Source: Macrothele yani (Eukaryota > Arthropoda > Arachnida > Araneae > Macrothelidae). From it: DNA of 64,000 bases. Of the stretch, positions 21,905-30,866 are shown piece after piece. The notes under the pieces were generated by a model. The model was not told where the DNA came from, searched no databases, and worked only from the letters and a program-made list of their open reading frames with translations. Every line of letters starts with the position of its first letter. Position 1 is the stretch's first letter. A program made the translations under genes and the position numbers. The stretch covers positions 100,514,021 through 100,578,020 of the forward strand of contig CM076991.1 of NCBI GenBank assembly GCA_039090855.1, given 5' to 3'.

Positions 21905-22999
21905 CAGGGTGCATAGGAAAGTCCCTTTAGCCTGGAATAACTTGCGAACGGAGAGAGGTACAGTTATGCAAGTGAGATAACGGTATAGTAAAGCGACTAC
22001 GCCCAATCTAATGCAACCAATAGCAGCGCCCCTAGTGACGAAATGCGAAAGTTAGCCATTGCAAATCGAAAACGAAAAGAGATAGAGCAAAATTTTCAAT
22101 TACAAAGTTGTAAAACATTAATTAATTAGTACAAAACGACATTTGTTTCACACCGATAACATAAATTGTCGCCTGAATACCCTAAAATGTCCGAAATCGA
22201 TGCGCGACCTTTTTGGTGAACGTTTGAAGGAAACAGGCATAGGTATGAGGAAATACACACAATTTAAATGCGTACTTATGTCAATACAGTTTGATGACGT
22301 CAGACAAAGCAAAAACAAAAGAGGCAAACTTGCGCACAACGATGTAAAGTTAATGTCGAATATCTTCGAAGAGTTCGCCATTGCTCACGATACACATTTG
22401 TATTCGTGAAAGTAACTGCATGCACATTCCTCAGCATGGAAGGTGTCACACTATTGCAAGCATGTGTAACACTACGATGTAGATCCAGCAGACTTGTAGG
22501 CGCTGTTGCATACACCTGATTTTTTACGTAACCCCAGAAATCCAAGCTCGCCATTCTCACACAGCGTACGTAGACCTAAACATCTGATCAGGGTACATCC
22601 TGCTACTGGTTTTTATATCGTAGGTACGGTACGACGTCACAATCTGTATTTGCATACGGCTACATTTGCGAAATGTGAATATGCAGATTCGAATCGTCGC
22701 GCATCGATTTCGGACATTGTAGGGTATTTAGGCGACAATTTATCTTATCCGTGTGAAACGAATGTCGTTTTGTACTAATTAATTGATGCTCTACAGCTTT
22801 GTAATCGGAAATTTTGCTCTTTCTCTTTTCGTTTTCGATTTGCAATGACTAACTTCCGCATTTCGCCACTAGGGGCGCTGTTATCGGTTGCATTCGATCG
22901 GGCGTAGTCTCTTACCTATACCGTTATCTCACTTGCATAACTGTACCTCTCTCTGTTCGCAAGTTATTCCAGGCTAAAATGACTTTCCTTTGCACCCTG
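21905..22999. mobile_element. DNA transposon with 304-bp terminal inverted repeats
   Basis: The sequence 21905-22208 is repeated inverted at 22696-22999. The ends read CAGGGTGCATAGGAAAGTCC and the complement of TGACTTTCCTTTGCACCCTG, each beside TA. The arms run to the interior word CCGAAATCGATGCGCGAC, with scattered mismatches. The ~490-bp interior retains a transposase C-terminal fragment on the minus strand. This is an internally deleted, non-autonomous element of the IS630-Tc1-mariner type. Confidence 0.85.
22300..22560 (-). pseudogene. Transposase C-terminal fragment in the long-TIR element
   Basis: The minus-strand frame includes MASLDFWGYVKNQVYATAPT, LLDLHRSVTHACNSVTPSML and then RNVH. 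It resembles the region that follows the last catalytic residue in mariner-like transposases, typically written L-T-P-x-D-F-x-L-W-G-Y-x-K-x-x-V-Y, followed by D-L-x-x-x-I and TPxML. The catalytic domain upstream is absent. Given the match and its position between TIRs I take it as the relic of this element's own transposase. Confidence 0.6.
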
Positions 23000-23059
23000 T
23001 ATAAATATATACAGTGGAGCCCGTCTAAAAATGTCATCAACGGTTCCATGAAAACATTA

Positions 23060-24346
23060 AATGGCACGTGCCATTGATGTGAGAAGTGAAAGTCGGCTGC
23101 GAAGGTGCGTGAGGGCCAATCGACACTCTACAGTGGAGCAACTTACTGGGCGAACGAACCAGGTGGCTACCGGAAGTGTGTCTAAAAGGACAGTTCAGCG
23201 AACTTTGTTGCGTATGGGGCTCCTATGCAGACGGATGGTCACTGACTGAACCTATGCTAAAGAAAGTGCATCTGCAGAAAAGGCTTCATTTGTGTGGCAG
23301 TATCGGAATTGAACCTCCACTGATTGACAAAGGATTGCTTTCTCCGATGAGTCACGTTTTCTGCTTCCTCGAACGGATGGAAGTTGGCGTATAAGGCGAG
23401 AAACATCGGTGAACAAACACTCTTTAACCATTGCTGGAAGAATACAAGCTGGTGTGGGCAGCGTTATGGTCTATGGAATGTTTTCGTGACAGTCTTTGGG
23501 TCCACTCATACCTGTGGAAGGCCTTGTGGAAGGAATTCGTTGTGAATCCATCCTTGCAGACCACTTTCATCCATACATACTGATTGTCTTTCCTGGGGCG
23601 GATGGGATCTTTTACCACGACAATGCAACGTGTCATACAGCTAGAAATGCCCGAGAGTGGTTGAAAGAGCACGATGAAGACTTCAAAGTACCCTCCTAAT
23701 TCCCCAGACTTAAACCCAATTGAGCATCTGTGGGACCACTTTGATCGTGTTGTTCGCTCTATGGGTCCTCCACTACGCACCCTTCAACAGCTGTCAGATG
23801 CGCTGCAGTCAGTATGGCCTCACATACCTATGAACACCTTCCAGCACCTTACTGATTCACTCCCAGCTGGTCTAGCTGCATCCGCGATGCACACGGCGGT
23901 TACTCTTGATATTAGCTGTTTGTTGCTATCCGCGATGCACACGGCGGTTACTCTGGATATTAGCTGGTTGTTGTTATCCGCGATGCACACGGCGGTTACT
24001 CTGGATATATATGAGATGGTTGTTGCTATCCGCGATGCACACGGCGGTTACTCTGGATATATTAGCTGTTTGTTGCTATCCGCGATGCACACGGTGGTTA
24101 CTCTGGATATATATGAGATGGTTGTTGCTATCCGCGATGCACACGGCGGTTACTCTGGATATTAGCTGTTTGTTGCTATCCGCGATGCACACGGTGGTTA
24201 CTCTGGATATATATGAGATGGTTGTTGCTATCCGCGATGCACACGGCGGTTACTCTGGATATATTAGATGGTTGTTGCTATCCGCGATGCACACAGCGGA
24301 TACTTTGGATATTAGCTGGTTGTTACCATAATGTGACTTGACCGTG
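23060..24346 (+). mobile_element. Tc1-like DNA transposon with expanded C-terminal minisatellite (Tc1-C2)
   Basis: Same family as 16934-18133, opposite strand. Readable parts: AIDVRSESRLRRCVRANRHS (HTH), SKRTVQRTLLRMGLLCRR, LLSPMSHVFCFLERMEVGV in a shifted frame, GIFYHDNATCHTARNAREWL (second Asp intact) and NSPDLNPIEHLWDHFDRVV. The right TIR ends CTTGACCGTG at 24346 before TA. The N-terminal ~90 codons and left TIR are missing, and the sequence 23011-23058 is unrelated to C1. The C-terminal codons are tandemly amplified (see 23881-24310). Confidence 0.87.
23881..24310 (+). repeat. Minisatellite of a transposase C-terminus, 9 units of 48-52 bp
   Basis: TCCGCGATGCACAC occurs at 23881, 23929, 23977, 24029, 24079, 24131, 24179, 24231 and 24281. 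Units are 48, 52 or 50 bp according to the linker: GGATATTAGCTG, GGATATATATGAGATG or GGATATATTAG. In one frame each unit reads VAIRDAHGGYSGY, the family's normal C-terminal sequence, so the array arose by repeating the last codons plus adjacent 3' sequence. The order of unit lengths suggests secondary duplication of two- or three-unit blocks. Confidence 0.9.
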
Positions 24347-26160
24347 TATAATGTACGTAATTTTCTTTCATTTCGAGACCACAAAAAATTTCCGTTTTAT
24401 ACAGGTTCCGTCTTGAACAGGTTTTACCGTATGTTCGAAATTTCTTAGTTGGTCTTTTAATTAATGGATATAACTTTACAACTAGGTCTGATAAAGTTCA
24501 TTACCCGATGGTTTTGAAAAACGAGAGTTCTTGATGTGAAGGCGTTAAGGTGAAAAGGAAGGGTATCTTTTGTTGTAAATTCTCATCATTTCTGGGTATC
24601 ACAATATAGGCACTTGTGTTTTTAAAGCAACTGGCACGACTTCCTAAATACGTGATTTCCGTTCATTTCGATCGCCCCGTAGCATTGTTCTCATCGTCGT
24701 CTTTCCTCTGGAGAAATCAATTTTCCACGTGAAAGGGAATGTGTACGCCACAGTTATTCGGCAAATCTCTGCTTAACCGCTGCTTCTGACATAACGCAAC
24801 CGCAATCGGGTGATACCCTGAAATTCAGAACTGTACTTTCTGGCTGGCCGCTTTCCCTGATGTTGTACATTGAAGAGAGAGGATGGAGGGATGGATGGAG
24901 GGAGAAAGAGAGAGAGAGAGAGCGGACAGCACAACGTGCAGAGTGCGGAACAACTGTTCGTTCTCCTCTGGCTTTAAATCCGGCTCCCTTTTCGGGACTG
25001 TGCCTTGAGACGGATGAGACGTGGTCGAGGAAGAGCTTCCGCTTCGTCGACCACGTCTCATTCTCGAAAAGATAAATTATTTTGTCATCTTTCTCGGAGT
25101 GTGTGCGTGTGTATGTGTGTGTGCATGCGATTCCTCTACTCCTTTTCTCCCTCTCGCTTTCTCGTCCTTTCCATTCCTCCTGAGATAGCCAGCCTGCAAA
25201 ACGACGCTCGTCATGTTACTGAGGAGATATATGTCCCCTTTTGTTTTGGCTGTTAAAAAAGATGGTTTTGTAAAATTGGAGACGAGCGATTGAATTGTTG
25301 TGGAGGGAAAACCACATTTGTCTCTGACAACCGAGAAAAAGATTGTCGGTATTTCACTGGAATGGAAGCGATTGTGCTATCGAATGACGTGTTTCAAAGC
25401 TTGTCCTATAAAATTTCAATCACGTAATATTTGAAGAGGACCGTAGGGAGATAACTAAAAAACGGGCACATGGTTTCGGCCACAAGAGATTACAAAATGC
25501 TCCTCTGTATTTATTGGAACGAATTGTTCAAGAATCTACGAGAAACAATCATTACGAATTCCTCGTATAATGTAATCCAGCTCTAGGTTTCATACATCTA
25601 TTATTTTCTGTTCAAAGCTAAAGACGGTTTTGTGATCATTAAACTTGTTTACCTGCTTGCCTGAAAAGATTATAATACCATTAAGTTCAATGTATGATTG
25701 CAGCATATCTTGCTGCTTACAGGGTAAAACTTCCCTTAAACGGCAGATGAGCAGTTGAAGGGAGGATTTGAAAAATACACAGCAATTGGCAGAAACATTT
25801 TGAATCTTTATGCTAAGAAAATGACCAGAAATGAACGCCAATATATGCAATGTAAAAGTCACGTGGATTAATGACGCTTTGTTTTGTCCTTTATGAAGAG
25901 CCTACACGCCATACAGATTATACTGGCCAATAAATTTCGACTTTTTTGTGTTATGCTTATTAAATTATTATTTCTTTATGTATTTTGGGCCGCTGATCAT
26001 GTAAATCATGATTAAATTGACATTTTGTTTGAAAAAAAAAGCACTTTCCTATACTCAAATAAGATATCTGTTGACGTTAAGATATACTATAACGATATTC
26101 AACTATAACGACATTAAGATATACTTTAAGATATACTACAAGATATACTATACTATACAT
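24347..26160. other. Non-coding interval with simple repeats
   Basis: Contains a (GA)n tract at about 24895-24925, a (GT)n-like tract at 25098-25125, a strong hairpin at 25014-25061 and GATATACTATAACG-type short repeats at 26070-26155 bordering the RTE copy. I find no gene in it. Confidence 0.5.
25014..25061. repeat. Perfect 15-bp inverted repeat with structured loop
   Basis: ATGAGACGTGGTCGA at 25014-25028 pairs perfectly with 25047-25061. The 18-base loop contains a second small palindrome (GGAAGAGCTTCC). It would form a stable cruciform or RNA hairpin. No surrounding gene explains it. Confidence 0.8.
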
Positions 26161-26162
26161 GA

Positions 26163-27148
26163 TTAATAGCATCTATGAAAATGCAAGTGCAAAGATTCGG
26201 CTGTTTGAAAATACAACACACATAAAAATTGGAAAGGGAGTGAGACAAGGTGACACCATATCTCCGAAGCTCTTTAATGCCACATTGGAGGGTGTTTTTC
26301 AGTCGCTGAGCTGGGAAAACAAAGGGATAAAGATTAATGGAGATTATCTAACCCACCTTCGTTTTGCTGATGACATAGTCATTTTTGCAACTACCCCATC
26401 AGAGCTGCAGAGTATGATCCAGGAACTTGCTGACAAGAGTAAAGAAGTGGGATTAAAAATGAACTTTCAGAAGACAAAAGTCATGTTCAATGCTTTTACA
26501 AGAAATGAAGATTTATCGATTGATGGAGAAAAGCTGGAGATAGCAGACACGTACGTTTATCTTGGACAGCAGATATCAAGTGAGGGTTACATTGATGAAG
26601 AAATTAATATGCGTACAAAACTTGCCTGGAGAGCTTTTGGAAGAAACAGCATAATTTTCAAGAGCAATATGCCATTATGTCTTAAAAGAAAAGTGTTTGA
26701 TCAATGCATCCTTCCAGTGCTTACGTATGGTGCAGAGACGTGGACCTTAACTAAAAGAGACATACAAAGGCTGCAGACAACTCAAAGCAGCATGGAGAGG
26801 TGCATACTTGGTGTAACCAGGAGAGATAAGAAGAGGAACTCGTGGATCCGAAAAATGACAAGAGTGGAAGACATCATGATCAGAGTTAAATCCCTGAAAT
26901 GGCAATGGGCTGGACATACTGCCAGAAGGACAGATCATCGATGGACAGCCGAAATTTTAGATTGGATTCCAAGGGACAGGAAAAGACCCAGAAGAAGACC
27001 ACATGGGAGATGGGTGGATGAAATTCGAAAGTATGCAGGGGTGACATGGAGGAGACTGGCACAAGACAGACCGTTGTGGAGGAAACTTGGGGAGACCTTC
27101 GTCCAGCAGTGGATTGATAATGGTTGACAATGATGATGATGATGATGA
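26163..27148 (+). mobile_element. RTE retrotransposon, 5'-truncated with open frame (copy d)
   Basis: Retains the C-terminal ~320 codons of the RTE polyprotein, open from 26159 to 27127. Motifs are KGVRQGDTISPKLFNATLEG, HLRFADDIVIFATT and the WTLTKRDIQRLQTTQ tail. A (GATGAT)n tail ends at about 27148. The 17-18-bp word TTAAGATATACTATAACG appears before the element at about 26080 and again just after the tail near 27153, a plausible target duplication in a locally repetitive site. Confidence 0.9.
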
Positions 27149-27831
27149 CATGATATTAAGATATACTATAACGTAATGTCTTTTTCGTGAGCAAGATTGG
27201 TTTTACGTTATATCTGAACCGTGACTAAGGAATGTTGAACTAAATAAGAACACGATGTAATAATTTCTAATTAAGCTTTTACGGCCAGACAAAACATAAG
27301 CAGAAGTCAACTTACGGTAATTTGTTCTTTATTCCAGCACTATTTCAATAGAACTTTATAACATGCCACTAAAATTGTTAATTTCACATTTAACTTAACA
27401 ATCGAACGTCTACACACACACACACACACACACATCCACATGAGCAACTGTCGTATTGTCCTTTTTTACGTTTTCCAAATATAGGTTGAAAAGGCGTATA
27501 TGCTCCAGCTTTGTCCGTCTGCCCGTCCGCACGATAACTCGCGTAAAAATGGTTCGATTTCGATAAAATTTTTGTATGTGATAGCGGACCACCGGGGGAC
27601 GAACCCTATTGAAAATGGACGCAATGGGGTCAAAGGTCATGACATAGGAGCGGGAGTCATTCTATTGCCCTTATGCTTCATAACTTGCATAAACATGGTT
27701 CGATTTCAATAAAATTTCAGTACGTGGTAGGAGACCATCTGGGGAAGAAGCCTAATGAAAATAAGAAATGGGGTTAAAGTTCACGACACAGGAGCCGGAT
27801 CCATTCCATTGCCCTTATGCATCATAACTTA

Positions 27832-27993
27832 TGGGACGTGCCTGCCCAGCAGGACGCACACGACATAAAGGCAGATAGCAGTCAGAACGAACGTCCGCGT
27901 AGCTCAGTTGGAAGAGTGACTCATTCCGGAATGAGGGGACACCGGTTCGAGCCCCGGCGTGGACAAAAATGACGGAAAAATTTACTTCATTAT
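27832..27993 (+). repeat. 5' LTR of TRIM-A
   Basis: 162-bp direct repeat paired with 28257-28416. The first ~57 bases (GACGTGCCTGCCCAGCAGGA onward) are essentially identical in both. The second half is a tRNA-like sequence followed by GACAAAAATGACG and a T-rich end. Confidence 0.85.
27893..27964 (+). other. tRNA-like sequence with A and B boxes inside the TRIM-A 5' LTR
   Basis: A 72-base tRNA-like unit. Acceptor halves GTCCGCG and CGTGGAC pair over 7 positions (one wobble). The A box TAGCTCAGTTGG (27900-27911) fits the Pol III consensus, and the B box GGTTCGAGCCC is near-consensus. The D stem pairs GCTC with GAGT. The anticodon and T arms are irregular, so it is not a functional tRNA gene. 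The counterpart 28318-28387 has a better T arm (CCGGG/CCCGG) and CTCCGGA in the anticodon-loop position. Confidence 0.75.
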
Positions 27994-27995
27994 AA

Positions 27996-28007
27996 TGGCG
28001 CCCGAAC
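27996..28007 (+). other. Primer binding site of TRIM-A (tRNA-Lys type)
   Basis: TGGCGCCCGAAC begins two bases after the 5' LTR and is exactly complementary to the last 12 bases of a CCA-tailed tRNA-Lys(UUU). Confidence 0.8.
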
Positions 28008-28256
28008 TTCCCGGATGACCCGGCCGTTCCAGATCTCGTAATGGTGTGATGTTCTTTCCACACCGCGAGATAGGAAAAATAAGAGAATCCTTTCTCCAGC
28101 GCTTCGAAAAATATATGTGTGTGACGTTGCATTCCACACACTAGATTGACTGGGAATTCTCAAGTGCACGTTCTAGAGCGGATGGCTGCCTGCAACGATT
28201 CATGGTCACGGCTGACCCCTTGGGCCATGTCCCCGGCCCTCTTTCGGGGGGGGAGG

Positions 28257-28416
28257 TGTGACGTGCCTGCCCAGCAGGACGCACACGACATAAAGGCAGA
28301 TAGCAGTCAGAACGGACGTCCGCGTAGCTCATTGGTAGAGTGACTTCCTCCGGAATGAGGGAACCGGGTTCTAGCCCCGGCGTGGACAAAAATGACGTAC
28401 AAATTTACTTCGTTAT
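28257..28416 (+). repeat. 3' LTR of TRIM-A
   Basis: 160-bp repeat starting directly after the purine tract. It contains the second tRNA-like unit (28318-28387, A-box-like TAGCTCATTGG, B-box-like GGTTCTAGCCC) and ends before ACTTA. Confidence 0.85.
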
Positions 28417-28939
28417 ACTTACGTATAAATGCTTCGACTGCGACAAAATTTTAGTATGTTGTTCCGGAGGTACACTGACATAATTCTGTTTAATATCATT
28501 GAAATGGGGTTAAAGGTCAGGACACAGGAGCGAGATTTATTCCACAGCCATTGTCCTCAAAACGTGAGTACTTGAGTAATGATTTCTGGTATGTTGGAAA
28601 GCGTATTATAATCAATGCAATGCATGATTTTACTAACTTGTTATTTATAGTTCTTATCACAGTCATACGTCACTTACTCTCTGACCTCAAATGTGTGGCC
28701 AACAGTATTCTCGTGAGAGATAAGATGTCACGTTAAGTATAACGGAGAACAAACTCAAATTTACATAAAAAAAGGAACTAAAAATGAAAGTTAATTAAGA
28801 ATATACGTCACAATGCTTACATACAACTTACTTGTCTTAAGACCTCTTTTTTTACTTTCGGTTGCATTCAGTTTCTGGGGATTAACTTTTTAACATCCAA
28901 CAATAATCAGCTAACATGGCGAAATTTCATTTACAATTA

Positions 28940-29016
28940 TACATTTGCTCCATCACCGAGACGTCCTGATGGAAGCGCTCACCATGCTCGTATTGGGGTA
29001 CCAGAGCTGAAAAATA
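28940..29016 (-). pseudogene. Short remnant of an uncharacterised repeated protein
   Basis: The minus strand reads FSALVPQYEHGERFHQDVSV followed by MEQMY. The EHGERFHQD-x(3)-ME block is one I recall from large uncharacterised proteins found in many copies in invertebrate genomes. Only ~25 codons are preserved. It lies in the interior of the inverted-repeat element and points opposite to the remnant at 29468-29760. Confidence 0.4.
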
Positions 29017-29467
29017 TTTCACATCTGGCAACTAATGCGCCCCCTTTGGTTTCAGATAGTACATGGGTAGATGAATCTAAAAACCCTGGAACCAAATTTT
29101 AACGGCCCCCAGCAGCTACGGTGGCACATTTTCCGGAAGTACCTCATTTAGCGTTAACTCTGAAAGTGTATACTGAATAAACTGAGCCTCCTAGTGCAAA
29201 ATATGCATCAGTATGACCTCCCCAAATATCACCATAAAACATTCATCCCTCCCCCTTTAATAAATAGTGTGAGGCACTGTTAGGTTACAGCCTAAAGTTT
29301 AATTATAATATGCAAGATTTTAGTAATACTAATGCTAAATTTTCTCTTTGTTTTTAAGGGAAGTAGTGTACGGACCGAAAGCTGAGCATATCATCAGGCT
29401 GAAACATTATTGTGTCACGCAGATATTGCTGGTGTCTGCTTCAGAGAAAGACAGCTAATTACGAATC

Positions 29468-29760
29468 ATGCCAATGCAGAGGAAGCATAAATTCGTTGAT
29501 GTTACGAATGACTCTGTAGTGGCACCATTTATATGGGACTTGTGTTCATTATGCCGGAAACATTCAAATGAGCGTTTAATTATTCCAAAGTATAAAAGTT
29601 AAATTACAATGGCGAAAAATCTTGCCATTTTTTATGAATATGGCGAGCTTCCAACCGTCCTAAGAAAATTGGATCAATTGGTTAATGGAAGTGGTCTTTT
29701 ACAAACACTAATACCACATGCAGCAAAATATCACAAATCTTGCAAACGCAAGTGACAGTC
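29468..29760 (+). pseudogene. Remnant with Cys-x2-Cys / His-x3-Cys region, uncharacterised
   Basis: The plus strand reads MQRKHKFVDVTNDSVVAPFI, then WDLCSLCRKHSNERLIIPKY, a stop, and after a frame-preserving gap LAIFYEYGELPTVLRKLDQL followed by HAAKYHKSCKRK. The C-x2-C pair followed ~60-70 residues later by YHxxC suggests a zinc-binding N-terminal domain of a repeated invertebrate protein, comparable to the better preserved remnant at 36713-37358. Function unknown. Confidence 0.45.
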
Positions 29761-30866
29761 AAAAGGCAGAAACACTATCTAGTAACAAGTTCGTAAAATC
29801 ATGCAATGCATTGATTATGATACGCTTTCCAACATACTAGATATCATTACTCAAGTTATGAGGATAATGGCTGTAGAATAAATCTCGGTCCTATGACCTG
29901 ACCTTTGACCCCATTTCGATGATATTCAACAGAACAGGTAAAGTGTACTTCCGGAATAACATGATACAGTTTTGTCTCAATCGAAGCATATTTGCGTAAG
30001 TTGTAACGCATGAGGACGAAGAAATGGATCCCGCTATGTCCTGACCTTTGACCCCATTTCGCCCATTTTCAATAGAGTTCGTCCCCAGGTGGTCCCCTAC
30101 CACATACTAAAATTTAATGGAAATCGAAACATTTTTACACAGGTTATGACGCACAAGGGCAATGGAATGCATTCCGCTCCTATGTCCTGACCTTTAACCC
30201 CATTTCGCCCATTTTAAAATAAGGTTCGTCCCCATGTGGTCTCCTACCACATACTAAAATTTCATCGAAATCGAACCATTTTTACGTAAGTTTATCGTGC
30301 GGACGGACAGACGGTCGAAGCTGGAGCACATACGCTTCTTCAGTTCAACACAATTTTATTAACAAGGTTGGGTTCAGGAGGCGAACATGGGCGTCCTGGT
30401 ACATATATTGTACGGTAAAATATACAAACTCTAAAATTCTATGTACATTATATACAGCACGATGTAGTGATTCACAAAGGAGCCTCGTGGACAGAGGTAC
30501 AGGCATTTTGCACAAGAACAATAAGAGAGATTGTCGAAACATTTCGTCTCGAAACATAAATATATTATAGTGCTGACAAATAACAGAACGAGAATATTAT
30601 AATGAAGCACTGTACAAAAGGAGAACTGTAGATGACAAAGTAGACAATGTGAAACCTAAGGCAAACGGAATTACGATGTCTTAGTACTGGTAGAAAAAAG
30701 TATAATCAAAGAGAAAACAAGTAAGACTATATACATTTGTACAGTATGGTGCATATTATATTCACATGTGTTAGAAGATATAAGCTGTATGCTGAAGTTT
30801 GATTCCGAAAACCAATGGTGAGCATGTGCGTTGAACTGAAGTTCAACAGAGCTAGGAGCAACGAGG

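Larger units (their letters stand above)
27832..28416 (+). mobile_element. Miniature LTR retrotransposon with tRNA-like LTRs (TRIM-A)
   Basis: A complete ~585-bp element. The 5' LTR is 27832-27993. The primer binding site TGGCGCCCGAAC (27996-28007) is complementary to a tRNA-Lys(UUU)-type 3' end. A 260-bp non-coding interior is followed by the purine tract GGGGGGGGAGG (28246-28256), which directly abuts the 3' LTR 28257-28416, starting TGTGACG. ACTTA at 27827-27831 is repeated at 28417-28421. Deleting the element and one ACTTA restores the neighbouring subrepeat of the host inverted-repeat element, which proves insertion. The LTRs differ at roughly 14 positions by eye, mostly in the tRNA-like half. 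No ORF, so it would be mobilised in trans. Confidence 0.85.

Noticed and set aside
27893..27964. Functional tRNA gene
   Set aside because: The anticodon and T arms do not pair properly and the unit is part of an LTR present twice. Kept as a tRNA-like promoter module.
27996..28007. tRNA-Lys primer binding site read as evidence of an endogenous retrovirus
   Set aside because: No gag, pol or env sequence lies between the LTRs; only 260 bp of non-coding DNA. It fits a miniature LTR element instead.
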